A stretch of 64,000 nt of DNA from Bradyrhizobium sp. AZCC 2262 (GCF_036924535.1 NZ_JAZHRT010000001.1:1054001-1118000); one strand, 5' to 3'; shown: positions 26,063 through 35,134, counted from the stretch's first letter. The notes: generated by a model from the letters alone, not told the origin. Numbers and translations are program-made.

Positions 26063-27349
26063 TTACGAAAAGAACGCGATCTTCTCGACCTGGCTCATGC
26101 GCCGGATCGGCGCCAGCGGGTCATTGGCCGCCGTGACCGGCTTTCGCAGCATGCCGCTCGCGATCAGGGTCGAACCGAGCGACACTTCCACCGCCGGTAC
26201 AGGCGCCGGTGGCACAGGCGCGGCGACAGGCGGCGGGGGCGGTTGAATCACCTGTTGAACCGGCGGCGGCGCCGGCGCGGCGACCGGTTCGGGCGCTCTT
26301 GCGACGCTCACGGAGACGACCGCCGCAGGCTCCGCTGCACGGGCTTGCTCGGCCATCGCTTCGGCGATCTCGTCGTCGCTGATCGGATCATCCAGCGCGC
26401 CCATCTCCATCGCGATCATGTCGAGTACCGCTTCGTCCTGGGCGTCGGCGTCTTGAGGGTCGGCATCTTGGGGGGCGGCGTTCTGGACAGCGGCGTTCTG
26501 GACAGCGACTTCGTGGACGGCGATTTCCCGGACAGCGGCTTGCTGGGCAGCGGCGACCTCGGCGGCAGGCGGCGTTCTCGTCTCCGTCAACACAGGTTCC
26601 GCCGCCGCACGCGCGGTCTCGGCGGTCGTGGCCGGCGAAGCGGACGGTGCCTCGGCAACTTCTTCCGTCAAAATTGTTTCGGGCATCTGCGCCGCCGCTT
26701 CGTTCTCGGCAGCCGTCGCCTGAGAGCGCTCGTCGTCGCCGAATTCCACAAGCCGGCCCTGGAGGGCGGCAAAGGCCGCACGCAGGGCCACTCGCGCCTC
26801 TTCGGAGGAGAACTGGTCGGTGCCCTTTTCGATGACGGTGACCTGCGAATCGATCAGGTCGCAGATCCGCCCGTCATTGCCGATTTCCCGCAACCGCCAG
26901 GCGATTTCCCGCAGCACCCGTGCGCCCTTGCGGACCGGCGCCAGTCGCTGCTCCAGCGCGAGGCTGTCGAGCGCTTCCACCGCTGATTCCTCGGCAGCCT
27001 CGACCGAGCCGCGGATGGCGGCGAGCGCCTCGGTCAGGCGTTCCTGCGCCGCCGCCGCCGCCGCGACGGCCTCCGCGGCCTGCTGCGCCGAAAGGCCTTC
27101 CTCCCGCTGGAGGGTTGCCTCCCGCTCAAGGGTTTCTTCCCGCTGGGCGGTGAGGCTTTGCTCGATCCGCGCCACCGCGTCCAGCACCATGCGGGTGTCG
27201 GCATTGCGGTTGCGCTTGGCGTATTCGGTCAGGAACCAGCGGCCCCGCGAAGTCTCCATGAAGGCTTCGGCGATCGCGGCATAGTCCTCCTCGCCCGGCA
27301 GCGTGGCGCGTGCTGAGATCGGCGAAAGGGCGAATGCTTCGTCGGCCAT
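26063..27349 (-). CDS. Ala/Glu/Pro-rich protein of unknown function
   Basis: I do not recognise a functional family for this 428-residue protein. The N-terminal part (EEDYAAIAEAFMETSRGRWFLTEYAKRNRNADTRMVLDAVARIE) is ordered and well composed. Residues about 70-120 form an Ala/Glu/Gln coiled coil, and about 125-205 look helical. After that the sequence becomes low complexity with short repeats (VQNAAVQNAAPQDADPQDAD) and a polyproline linker near residues 360-390. It ends in an ordered tail SLGSTLIASGMLRKP...PIRRMSQVEKIAFFS. This layout, ordered ends joined by a disordered linker, suggests a scaffold or adaptor. The start at 27349 fits GAAGAG upstream; it is divergent from the MFS gene. Confidence 0.72.
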   Translation of the reverse strand: MADEAFALSPISARATLPGEEDYAAIAEAFMETSRGRWFLTEYAKRNRNADTRMVLDAVARIEQSLTAQREETLEREATLQREEGLSAQQAAEAVAAAAAAQERLTEALAAIRGSVEAAEESAVEALDSLALEQRLAPVRKGARVLREIAWRLREIGNDGRICDLIDSQVTVIEKGTDQFSSEEARVALRAAFAALQGRLVEFGDDERSQATAAENEAAAQMPETILTEEVAEAPSASPATTAETARAAAEPVLTETRTPPAAEVAAAQQAAVREIAVHEVAVQNAAVQNAAPQDADPQDADAQDEAVLDMIAMEMGALDDPISDDEIAEAMAEQARAAEPAAVVSVSVARAPEPVAAPAPPPVQQVIQPPPPPVAAPVPPAPVPAVEVSLGSTLIASGMLRKPVTAANDPLAPIRRMSQVEKIAFFS

Positions 27350-27425
27350 GTCAAACTCTTCGCGCAAATCAGCGCGCATTGCGATAACGAAACAACACGA
27401 TATTGCCCGAATCGCAATTGAATTG

Positions 27426-28625
27426 ATGCAGAACGAATCACAAATCCCCACAGCTTCTCAAGCCGCGTCGAAGCAATTCGCGACGCGGGTGGCGTTATTT
27501 TACGCCACGCTGTTCGGCATGACCGGCACCCACCTGCCGTTTTTCACGGTCTGGTTGAAGGCGGTCGGAATTGATTCGTTTTGGATAGGGTTGATCACGG
27601 CCGTTCCCCCCGTGACCCGGTTTACGGCGCTGCCGCTGGTGACGGGCCTTGCGGAACGGCGCCAGGCCCTGCGCGGCGGCATCATCGTGACCGCCTTTGC
27701 CACCGCTTTGGGCTTTTTCATCCTGGGCACCCAGCATCTGCCGGTGCTGGTGTTCCTGATCTACGCCCTGACCTGCTGCCTGTGGACGCCCATGGTGCCA
27801 CTGACGGATGCCTATGCGTTGCGGGGCGTGAAGCGTTATGGGCTCAATTACGGACCGCTACGGCTATGGGGTTCGGCCGCCTTCGTTCTCGGTGCGCTGG
27901 TCTGCGGGGTGCTGCTCGACCGCATCGCCGCCCATCATCTGATCTGGATCATCGCAGGTTCCGCTGCGCTCGGGGCGCTGGCGAGCCTCGCGCTGCGTCC
28001 GCTGGACGACACCCGGACAGTCCGCCCGGGCACCGGTGGTGCGAGCGCGTTGCTGCGCGACGGCGGCTTTATCGCAATCATCGTGGCGTCGGCGCTGATC
28101 CAGGGCAGCCATGCCGCCTATTACATTTTCGCGTCGATCGCCTGGCAGCAGGCGGGGTACGACGGACTGACGATTGCAACCCTGTGGGTTCTGGGCGTGA
28201 TTGCCGAGATCGTGCTGTTCGCGCTGTCGCCGCGGTTCACCCTGCAGCCGTCGATGCTGGTGCTGATTGCGGCGCTGAGCGCGGCCGCGCGCTGGGTGAT
28301 AACGGCGCAGGATCCGCCACTGGCGGTTCTCGCGATCGTCCAGCTCGCCCATGCGCTGAGTTTTGGACTGACGCAGGTCGGCGTCATGGGATTGATGCTG
28401 CATCACGTGCCCGGCCATATGATGGCAAGGGGGCAGGGCTATATGACTGCCTGCGGCGGCATCGTGGCAGGTCTAGCCTCGGTCGCATCAGGCACGATCT
28501 ATGAGACCTGGGGACAGGGCATCTATTACGTGATGGCTGTCATGGCTGCCCTGGGCGGGCTGGTGGTCTGGCTGGCGCGGGAGCGGCTCTTGCATCAGCC
28601 CCACAAGGCGGCTTCCGGCGGATAG
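27426..28625 (+). CDS. MFS transporter, HcaT (3-phenylpropionate permease)-like
   Basis: This 399-residue twelve-helix permease is of the MFS_1-like / phenylpropionate permease group. The N-terminal ALFYATLFGMTGTHLPFFTVWLK and the YGPLRLWGSAAFVLGAL motif after helix 4 are diagnostic for HcaT-like proteins. Substrate is not certain; aromatic acids or nucleosides are known for relatives. The start at 27426 is the nearest ATG ahead of the first helix. The gene runs 31 bases into the 3' end of the convergent epimerase gene. Importing an acid or peptide for the epimerase is possible but speculative. Confidence 0.87.
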   Translation: MQNESQIPTASQAASKQFATRVALFYATLFGMTGTHLPFFTVWLKAVGIDSFWIGLITAVPPVTRFTALPLVTGLAERRQALRGGIIVTAFATALGFFILGTQHLPVLVFLIYALTCCLWTPMVPLTDAYALRGVKRYGLNYGPLRLWGSAAFVLGALVCGVLLDRIAAHHLIWIIAGSAALGALASLALRPLDDTRTVRPGTGGASALLRDGGFIAIIVASALIQGSHAAYYIFASIAWQQAGYDGLTIATLWVLGVIAEIVLFALSPRFTLQPSMLVLIAALSAAARWVITAQDPPLAVLAIVQLAHALSFGLTQVGVMGLMLHHVPGHMMARGQGYMTACGGIVAGLASVASGTIYETWGQGIYYVMAVMAALGGLVVWLARERLLHQPHKAASGG

Positions 28626-29590
28626 ACCAGGCTGCCGTCGTAGCGCAGCCCGCCATCGCGGTCGCGCGCCAGCAGCAGGGGACCGTCGAGATCGACGAAT
28701 CTGGCCTGTTGCGCCAGCAGCATGGCCGGCGCCATCGCCAGCGAGGTGGCGACCATGCAGCCGATCATGATTTCAAAGCCGAGCGCCTGCGCGGCATCGG
28801 CCATTGCGAGCGCCTCCGTTAGCCCGCCGGTCTTGTCGAGCTTGATATTGACGGCGTCGTAGCGCGCGCGAAGGGCTTCGAGCGAGGTGCGCTCATGCAC
28901 GCTTTCGTCGGCGCAGACCGCGATCGGGCGCTTGATACGGGCCAGCGCCTCGTCGCGCCCGGCCGGCAGCGGCTGCTCGATCAGCGTTACGCCGGCGTTG
29001 GCGCAGGCCGCCAAATTGTATTCGAGATTGTCCGGCGTCCAGGCTTCATTGGCATCCACGATGAGTTCGGATTCAGGGGCCGCCTTGCGTACCGCGGATA
29101 TCCGCTTGTCATCACCGTCACCGCCGAGCTTGATCTTGAGCAGCGGCCGGTGCGCGGCCTTCGCGGTTGCCGCCGCCATGGCTTCCGGTGTGCCGAGCGA
29201 GATCGTGAAGGCGGTGGTGCAAGGGCGCGGCGCTGGCCGGCCGAGCAGGGTCCAGACCCGTTGACCAGCGCGTTTGGCCTCGAGATCCAGTAGCGCGCAA
29301 TCCAGCGCGTTGCGAGCCGCGCCTGCGGGCATCGCCGTCTGCAGGGCCGTTCGGTCCAGTCCCCTCGCAAGCGGTTCCTGCATCGCGTTAAGCGCTTCAA
29401 GTGTTGCATCCGGCGTCTCGCCGTAACGGGGGTAGGGTACGCATTCGCCGCGGCCGCTCTCGCCATCGTGGCTGACGGTCGCGACGACCGTGACGGCCTC
29501 GGTCTTGGCGCCTCGGCTGATGGTGAAGGCGCCTGCGATCGGCCAGCGTTCGATGCTGGCGGCAAGCTTTCGGGAAAGGCTGGAAGTCAT
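28595..29590 (-). CDS. Dipeptide epimerase (L-Ala-D/L-Glu epimerase type), enolase superfamily
   Basis: This 331-residue enzyme of the muconate-lactonising subgroup epimerises the second residue of dipeptides such as L-Ala-L/D-Glu, which come from recycled peptidoglycan. Visible residues are the KxK base pair in LLKIKLGG, metal ligands in VDANEAW, IEQPLPAGR and VCADESVH, the second lysine in NIKLDKTGGL, and the substrate-specifying DxD in FVDLDGPLLL. These match the AEE group closely. The start at 29590 is preferred because the family N-terminus begins there. Its tail overlaps the MFS gene by 31 bases. Confidence 0.9.
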   Translation of the reverse strand: MTSSLSRKLAASIERWPIAGAFTISRGAKTEAVTVVATVSHDGESGRGECVPYPRYGETPDATLEALNAMQEPLARGLDRTALQTAMPAGAARNALDCALLDLEAKRAGQRVWTLLGRPAPRPCTTAFTISLGTPEAMAAATAKAAHRPLLKIKLGGDGDDKRISAVRKAAPESELIVDANEAWTPDNLEYNLAACANAGVTLIEQPLPAGRDEALARIKRPIAVCADESVHERTSLEALRARYDAVNIKLDKTGGLTEALAMADAAQALGFEIMIGCMVATSLAMAPAMLLAQQARFVDLDGPLLLARDRDGGLRYDGSLVYPPEAALWG

Positions 29591-29721
29591 TTTAAAATTT
29601 GGCAATTTTCTGAACCGCAAGCTTGCTCGCCGCAACCAACTATGGCTGGTTAGGGACGGATTCTACAAGGCAGGCGGCGTGTGGAACCTGACGTTTTTCA
29701 GGGGGGCATATCGGCCAAGGG

Positions 29722-30864
29722 ATGGGCATCGTGAGCGGCAACCCGACATTGGAGCGGATAGCCAGGGGCAACGCGCTGGCGCTGTGCGCGACCGGCTCGT
29801 GGACGGCTCGCTTTGCGCCGGTGCTGGAACGAATGGTCGCCGATGCCGAGAAGCTCGGCGGCACCCGACCCAATATCTTCATCGATGCCTCCCAGGTGGC
29901 GAAGCTCGACACGTTCGGCGCCTGGCTGATCGAGCGGCTGCGGCGAAGCCTGACGCGGGGCGGCGTCGAGGGCCAGATCGCCGGGCTCTCGGCCGATTAT
30001 TCGAGCCTGGTCGATGAGGTGCGCCGCGTGAAGGCCGAGCCGATCGTCGAAAGCAACCCCGTGACGATCACGGGCATGCTGGAACAGATCGGCCGCAGCG
30101 TGGCCGGTATCGGCGGCACCTTGATCGGCCTGATCCACATGCTGGGCGCGGTGCTTGCCGCGGCCGCCCATGTCCTCATTCGTCCCCGTGGCTTCCGCCT
30201 GACCTCGACCATCCATCATCTGGAGCAGGTGTGCTGGCGCGCGGTGCCGATCGTGGTGCTGATCACGTTCCTGATCGGCTGCATCATCTCGCAGCAGGGC
30301 ATCTTCCATTTCCGGAAATTCGGCGCCGATATTTTTGTGGTCGACATGCTGGGCGTGCTGGTGCTGCGCGAGATCGGCGTGCTGCTGGTGGCGATCATGG
30401 TGGCGGGCCGCTCAGGCTCGGCCTACACCGCCGAACTCGGTTCGATGAAGATGCGCGAGGAGATCGACGCGCTGCGCACCATGGGTTTTGACCCGATCGA
30501 GGTTCTGATCCTGCCGCGGATGCTCGCGCTGGTGCTGGCGCTGCCGATCCTGGCGTTTCTGGGGGCGATGGCCGCGCTTTACGGCGGCGGGCTGGTGGCG
30601 TGGCTCTATGGCGGCGTCGATCCCGAAGCCTTCCTGCTGCGGCTGCGCGACGCCATATCGATCGACCATTTCATCGTCGGCATCATCAAGGCGCCGGTCA
30701 TGGCCGCGGTGATCGGCATCGTCGCCTGCGTCGAGGGGTTGGCCGTGCAGGGCAGCGCCGAGTCGCTCGGCCAGCACACGACATCCTCGGTGGTGAAGGG
30801 AATCTTCTTCGTGATCGTGATGGACGGCGTGTTCGCCATCTTCTTCGCATCGATCGGAATGTGA
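29722..30864 (+). CDS. mlaE: MlaE-type lipid ABC transporter permease with N-terminal STAS domain
   Basis: This 380-residue protein is the inner-membrane permease of a retrograde (Mla-type) phospholipid transport system that helps keep outer-membrane lipid asymmetry. Residues about 5-110 are a STAS-like domain (IFIDASQVAKLDTFGAWLIERL), which in E. coli is the separate protein MlaB. Residues 120-380 are the MlaE family permease with GVLVLREIGVLLVAIMVAGRSG, GSMKMREEIDALRTMGFDPIE and IVACVEGLAVQGSAESLG. It starts a three-gene operon; the ATPase follows two bases after its stop. Confidence 0.93.
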   Translation: MGIVSGNPTLERIARGNALALCATGSWTARFAPVLERMVADAEKLGGTRPNIFIDASQVAKLDTFGAWLIERLRRSLTRGGVEGQIAGLSADYSSLVDEVRRVKAEPIVESNPVTITGMLEQIGRSVAGIGGTLIGLIHMLGAVLAAAAHVLIRPRGFRLTSTIHHLEQVCWRAVPIVVLITFLIGCIISQQGIFHFRKFGADIFVVDMLGVLVLREIGVLLVAIMVAGRSGSAYTAELGSMKMREEIDALRTMGFDPIEVLILPRMLALVLALPILAFLGAMAALYGGGLVAWLYGGVDPEAFLLRLRDAISIDHFIVGIIKAPVMAAVIGIVACVEGLAVQGSAESLGQHTTSSVVKGIFFVIVMDGVFAIFFASIGM

Positions 30865-30866
30865 CC

Positions 30867-31637
30867 ATGGCGGACGAGATTTCCGACGCCATCATCCGGG
30901 TTCGCGACATCACCGTGCAGTTCGGCAAGACACGCGTGCTCGACGGGCTCAACCTCGACGTCAGGCGCGGCGAGATTTTGGGATTTGTCGGTCCCTCCGG
31001 CGCCGGAAAATCGGTGCTGACGCGGACCATCATCGGCCTCGTGCCGAAGATTGCCGGCCGCATCGAAGTGTTCGGCGTTGATCTCGATGCGGCAAGTGCC
31101 GCGGAGCGCCGCGGCGTCGAGCGCCGCTGGGGGATCCTGTTCCAGCAGGGCGCGCTGTTCTCCTCGCTCACGGTGCGCCAGAACATCCAGTTTCCGGTGC
31201 GCGAATATCTCAAGGTCTCGCAGCGGCTGCTCGACGAGATCATGGTCGCCAAGCTCGGCATGGTGGGCCTGCGGCCCGAGGTCGCCGACCGCTATCCGTC
31301 AGAGCTCTCCGGCGGCATGGTCAAGCGCGTGGCGCTGGCGCGCGCGCTCGCGCTCGATCCGGAACTGGTGTTCCTGGACGAGCCGACCTCGGGGCTCGAT
31401 CCGATCGGCGCCGGGGACTTCGACGAGCTGGTGCGCACCCTGCAGCGTACTTTGGGCCTGACGGTTTTCATGGTAACCCACGATCTCGACAGCCTTTACA
31501 CGGCCTGCGACCGCATTGCGGTTTTAGGGAACGGTAAGATCATTGCCGCAGGGTCGATCGCCGACATGCAGGCTTCGCAGCATCCCTGGCTGAGGCAATA
31601 TTTTCATGGCAAGCGCGCCCGCGCGGTCATGGGTTAG
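30867..31637 (+). CDS. mlaF: MlaF-type ABC transporter ATP-binding protein
   Basis: This 256-residue ATPase powers the MlaE permease. It has the Walker A motif GPSGAGKS, the Q-loop FQQGALFSSLTV, signature LSGGMVKRVALARAL, Walker B ELVFLDEPTSGLDP and the H-loop VTHDLDSL. The SGGMxKR signature variant is typical of MlaF/MKL-type ATPases. The ATG at 30867 is two bases after the mlaE stop, so the long upstream open frame is not coding. Its TAG stop is immediately followed by a palindromic repeat. Confidence 0.94.
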   Translation: MADEISDAIIRVRDITVQFGKTRVLDGLNLDVRRGEILGFVGPSGAGKSVLTRTIIGLVPKIAGRIEVFGVDLDAASAAERRGVERRWGILFQQGALFSSLTVRQNIQFPVREYLKVSQRLLDEIMVAKLGMVGLRPEVADRYPSELSGGMVKRVALARALALDPELVFLDEPTSGLDPIGAGDFDELVRTLQRTLGLTVFMVTHDLDSLYTACDRIAVLGNGKIIAAGSIADMQASQHPWLRQYFHGKRARAVMG

Positions 31638-31682
31638 AGCACGATCACGAAGCGGGCACCTGTTTTTGATGAGATCATGCTC
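31637..31682 (+). repeat. Dispersed palindromic repeat, copy 3, inside the mla operon
   Basis: The element begins GAGCACGATCACGAAGCGGG and ends GAGATCATGCTC, with arms forming an inverted repeat. Its first base is the last base of the mlaF stop codon. It lies in the 113-base gap before mlaD, so it would be transcribed within the operon and could act as a stem-loop. Confidence 0.72.
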
Positions 31683-31750
31683 AAACAAGCGATAAACGAC
31701 AGGTCTGATCGGCGAAGCTGAACAGACCAGGTTCCGGAGTACCTTGAATT

Positions 31751-32659
31751 ATGGAAACGCGGGCGAACTACGTCCTGATCGGGGCCTTCACGCTGGCAGT
31801 GATCGCCGCCGCGTTCGGCTTTGTGCTGTGGTTTCAGAGCCTGCACACCACCAAGGCGCGCAGCCCGATCCGCATCGTGTTCGAAGGTCCTGCGTCCGGC
31901 CTGCGCAATGGCGGCAGCGTCAACTTTAACGGTATCCGGATAGGGGAGGTTGTCTCGGTTAAACTCGACAACCCGCGGCGCGTGGTCGCACTGGCGATGG
32001 TCGAGAACAACGCCCCGATCCGCAAGGACACGCTGGTCGGCCTCGAATTCCAGGGGCTGACCGGCGTCGCGGCGATCTCGCTGAAAGGCGGCGAGGAAAA
32101 TGCCGCTGCCGTGCCGCTCGACGAGGATGGCGTGCCGATGCTGACTGCCGATCCGAGCGCGCTGCAGGATGTGACCGAGTCCATTCGTGCCACGCTGCAG
32201 AACGTCAACCGGATCGTCGCCGACAACCAGGAATCCGTGAAGAACTCGCTGAGGAATCTCGAAACCTTCACGGCCGCGCTGGCGCGCAATTCCGAGAAGA
32301 TCGACAACGTCATGATCAGGGTCGATGGCGTGATGGGCAAGGCCGACAGCCTCATGCTCGGGCTGAACACGATCGCGGGCGGCGCTGCCGGCGGCGAACT
32401 GAATCTCATGGTGAAGTCGATCCGCGAACTCGCCGACGATTTCGACAAGCGATCCGGCGCGCTGATAGCCGATGGCCGCCGCACCCTCTCCGACATCAGC
32501 CGCGCCGTGAACAATTTCGACCGCAACCCGAGCCGGGTGATCTTCGGCGGAAGCAACAACGCCGCGCCGGCGGAGCCTGCGACAACCGCGGCAGCCCCGC
32601 CGAGGCCGGCGCCGGCCGCGGCAGCTCCGAGGGCGCCGAGCGGGCAGAAGCGGCAATAG
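31751..32659 (+). CDS. mlaD: MlaD-type MCE-domain protein
   Basis: This 302-residue substrate-binding subunit of the lipid transporter has an N-terminal membrane anchor (about residues 7-28, YVLIGAFTLAVIAAAFGFVLWF). The MCE domain at about 38-120 contains VFEGPASGLRNGGSVNFNGIRIGEV and VGLEFQGLTGVAAISLKGG. A helical region spans about 145-250, and a disordered Ala/Pro tail ends the protein. MCE domains of MlaD form a hexameric ring around the lipid path in the periplasm. No MlaC or MlaA gene is adjacent; in alphaproteobacteria an ABC-type auxiliary lipoprotein often replaces them elsewhere. It is convergent with the M20 peptidase gene 47 bases later. Confidence 0.92.
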   Translation: METRANYVLIGAFTLAVIAAAFGFVLWFQSLHTTKARSPIRIVFEGPASGLRNGGSVNFNGIRIGEVVSVKLDNPRRVVALAMVENNAPIRKDTLVGLEFQGLTGVAAISLKGGEENAAAVPLDEDGVPMLTADPSALQDVTESIRATLQNVNRIVADNQESVKNSLRNLETFTAALARNSEKIDNVMIRVDGVMGKADSLMLGLNTIAGGAAGGELNLMVKSIRELADDFDKRSGALIADGRRTLSDISRAVNNFDRNPSRVIFGGSNNAAPAEPATTAAAPPRPAPAAAAPRAPSGQKRQ

Positions 32660-32706
32660 CGATTATCGGCTCCGTTTCGTTTCGCCGACAGCATTCATTC
32701 AAGCCA

Positions 32707-34152
32707 TCATTGTCCGCCGGCGAGCAGTTTTACGAGCCGGTACAGGTACTCGTTGCCTGTGAAGAACGACTCGACGAGAACCCGCTCGTCGCGGCCATGG
32801 GCGCGCGATTCACCGATGTCGTTTGCCAGCCCTGAATGTCCGTAGGTCGGGATGCCGGCGTTGCGAAGGTAGCTGCCGTCGGTCGCGCCGGTGCTCATGG
32901 TCGGCAGCACCACTGCGCCGGGAAAGAATTCGGCCGACAATTGCGTGATCGGTCCGATGATCCCCTCGCTCAGCGCCGAAGGCGCACTGAGCGTCGCCTG
33001 GTCGATCTGCTTGACCGCAATCTGATCGTCGGCAAGCACGCGCTCAAGTGCTGCTTTCACGCCATCGACGGGTTCGCCGGGCATGATCCGGCAATTGACC
33101 TTGGCGCTGGCAAGCTGCGGCAACGCGTTGATCGCATTGCCGCCGTCGAGCATGGTCGCGACGCAGGTCGTACGCAATTGTGCGTTATAGAACGCGTTGG
33201 CGCTCAGGCGGGCAGCCGCCGCTGCAGCAGAATCGGATTCGCCCGATAACACGGCCCGCAAATCCTCGGCAACCTGACCGCCTTCCATCTGCGCGGTGCG
33301 TTCAAAAAAGGCGCGGGTGGTCTCGTTCAGGTTCACCGGAAAGCTGAAGGTTGAAAGACGGGTCAATCCCGCGGCCAGGCGATAGATCGCGTTGTCCTTG
33401 ACCGGAAGCGAACTGTGGCCGCCCTTGTTTTTGACGGTCAACTCGTAGCTCACCGAGACTTTTTCGCTGGTCTGGACAGAGTTGCGGATTGGTTTGCCGC
33501 CCCTCAGCCCGACACCGCCGCCCTCATTCAGGGCGAATTCGGCATCGACCAGGTCGCGGTGATTTTTCAACAACCACTGGATTCCCAATGCATCCTTGTC
33601 GAGAATTTCTTCATCGGTCTCCAGCGCCACGATGATGTCGCGGTCGGGCTTGTAGCCCTCCTGTCGGTAGCGGATGAGATTGGCGATGAAGGCCGCCGCC
33701 ATGTATTTGTCATCGCCGCTGCCACGGGCATAAAAATAGCCGTCCTGCTCGATCAGCTTGAACGGATCGGTCGACCAGTCCTCGCGGCTGGCAGGAACCA
33801 CGTCGATATGAGCGACCAGCAGGATCGGCTTGCGCGCGCCGGTGCCCCTGAGGCGCGCGACGAGATTGCCCTTGCGCGGCGCCGGCGAGAAGGCGTGAAC
33901 GTCGGTGTCGGGGAAGCCGCCAGCACGCAGCCGCGCCGCCATGGCTTCGGCCGCCTTGGCGGTGTCGCCCGTTGCCGTCACCGTGTTGATCTCGATGAGT
34001 TCCTTGTAGATGTCGAAGGCGCGCTGCTGGTTCGCGTTCAGGCCTTCAGCCGCGAGCGGCGTGGCCGCCGACATCAGTATTGCCGTGCAAAGCGAAGCAG
34101 GACGAAGCCATCCCTTGAAACCTGAACCGGAAATTCGACCCATTTGACCCAT
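32707..34152 (-). CDS. Exported M20-family zinc metallopeptidase
   Basis: This 481-residue dinuclear zinc peptidase or deacylase has an N-terminal signal (about residues 16-35, ending TPLAA). Metal-site motifs are LLVAHIDVVP, ARGSGDDKYM (bridging Asp) and ALETDEEILD (Glu-Glu), and the C-terminal ligand lies in IPTYGHSGL. The dimerisation domain is the ELTVKNKGGHSSLPVKDNAIYRLA stretch. M20 enzymes release amino acids from peptides or N-acyl amino acids. It is the last gene of a tight four-gene operon (amine oxidase, cytochrome c, RidA, M20), 20 bases after ridA. In that setting it may supply free amino acids in the periplasm. Confidence 0.92.
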   Translation of the reverse strand: MGQMGRISGSGFKGWLRPASLCTAILMSAATPLAAEGLNANQQRAFDIYKELIEINTVTATGDTAKAAEAMAARLRAGGFPDTDVHAFSPAPRKGNLVARLRGTGARKPILLVAHIDVVPASREDWSTDPFKLIEQDGYFYARGSGDDKYMAAAFIANLIRYRQEGYKPDRDIIVALETDEEILDKDALGIQWLLKNHRDLVDAEFALNEGGGVGLRGGKPIRNSVQTSEKVSVSYELTVKNKGGHSSLPVKDNAIYRLAAGLTRLSTFSFPVNLNETTRAFFERTAQMEGGQVAEDLRAVLSGESDSAAAAAARLSANAFYNAQLRTTCVATMLDGGNAINALPQLASAKVNCRIMPGEPVDGVKAALERVLADDQIAVKQIDQATLSAPSALSEGIIGPITQLSAEFFPGAVVLPTMSTGATDGSYLRNAGIPTYGHSGLANDIGESRAHGRDERVLVESFFTGNEYLYRLVKLLAGGQ

Positions 34153-34172
34153 CCTTCAAAATCGATCTGACG

Positions 34173-34658
34173 TTACTTCGAGTCCTTGGCGGCGACGACT
34201 TCGATTTCAACCAGGAAGCCTGGATTTGCGAGCGCCGCAATGCCGATGACAGAGCGGGCCGGAAGATTTGGCTGCGTGCCGCCGAAGAATTGGGTGTAGC
34301 CTTCCATGAAGGCCTTGAAGTCCATCGGCGCGCGGGCGTCGTGCACCAGAAACACCTGCATCTTGACGACATCGGCCATGCCTAGGCCCTGTCCTTCGAG
34401 AATCTGCTTGATCTTGTTGAGCACCCCGACGGTCTGGGTCTTGGTGTCGCCATAGGCCTGCGGACTGGACGGGTCGGCATCCTTGTTAGTCACCGGCGGT
34501 ACCTGGCCGCTCACATAATAGGTGACTGCGTCGCCCGGGACTCGCACGGCCTGGGCGATCGGAAACGTCGAGTTGGGAATGGGATATCGAACGATGTCGG
34601 CTTGAGCGACGCTTGAGCCAAGCAACAGGGCAGCCGATGCCAACAGTCCGTATTTCAT
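34173..34658 (-). CDS. RidA-family (YjgF/YER057c) protein with signal peptide
   Basis: This 161-residue protein has a signal peptide (residues 1-20, LLASAALLLGSSVAQA) and then a RidA domain. RidA enzymes hydrolyse reactive 2-imino or 2-enamino acids to 2-keto acids and ammonia. The residues needed for that activity are kept: Arg135 in NLPARSVIGI corresponds to Arg105 of E. coli RidA, and Glu151 in FLVEIEVVA corresponds to Glu120. Export is unusual for a protein best known from the cytoplasm. It lies between an exported cytochrome and an exported peptidase, downstream of an exported amine oxidase, whose imine product would be a natural substrate. Confidence 0.92.
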   Translation of the reverse strand: MKYGLLASAALLLGSSVAQADIVRYPIPNSTFPIAQAVRVPGDAVTYYVSGQVPPVTNKDADPSSPQAYGDTKTQTVGVLNKIKQILEGQGLGMADVVKMQVFLVHDARAPMDFKAFMEGYTQFFGGTQPNLPARSVIGIAALANPGFLVEIEVVAAKDSK

Positions 34659-34686
34659 GTTTGTCTCCGCATGAGGATGATCAAAT

Positions 34687-35130
34687 CTAGGGCCGAACGC
34701 GCTTGACGTCTTCAGCCGTCACAGTGTCCTGGTACTGGTTTCCGAAGTGCGTCCGCACATAATTGACGACGGCGGCGACCTGATCGTCGCTCATCATCGC
34801 ACCGACCGGTGGCATCGCCCGTTGTCCCCTGACGATGACATAAACCGGATAGCCGCCGGCCTCGAGATTTGCGTCTTTGGCAAGTGAGGGATAATTGCCC
34901 GCACCAGTCGCGCCGCCGCCGTCAGGCATGTGGCATCCCTGACAGACGTTCGCGAACAACTGCTCTCCGGTCGATTCCGTGAATTTGAATCCCGTGCTCA
35001 GCGAGCCCTGCGAACGGCGTTCCTCGTCCGCATGTGCTGCGGGCAGTGCCCATCCAATCAACGCTGCGGCCAGGACGCCGATCGACAACGCCGAACTGAA
35101 TTTCGCTGGTTCAATTCGGCTCATCGGCAT
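34687..35130 (-). CDS. Periplasmic class I cytochrome c
   Basis: This 147-residue protein has a signal peptide (to about residue 34, ALPAAHA) and one heme motif, CQGCH (residues 63-67). The distal methionine is likely in RAMPPVGAMMSDDQVAAVVNYV. The domain form (GEQLFANVCQGCHMPDGGGATGAG) is common in cytochromes that take electrons from periplasmic flavo- or molybdo-dehydrogenases. Starts at 35130 or 35124 are both possible; either lies within 11 bases of the amine oxidase stop, so the genes are translationally linked. It is the probable electron acceptor of that flavoenzyme. Confidence 0.92.
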   Translation of the reverse strand: MPMSRIEPAKFSSALSIGVLAAALIGWALPAAHADEERRSQGSLSTGFKFTESTGEQLFANVCQGCHMPDGGGATGAGNYPSLAKDANLEAGGYPVYVIVRGQRAMPPVGAMMSDDQVAAVVNYVRTHFGNQYQDTVTAEDVKRVRP

Positions 35131-35134
35131 CGCA

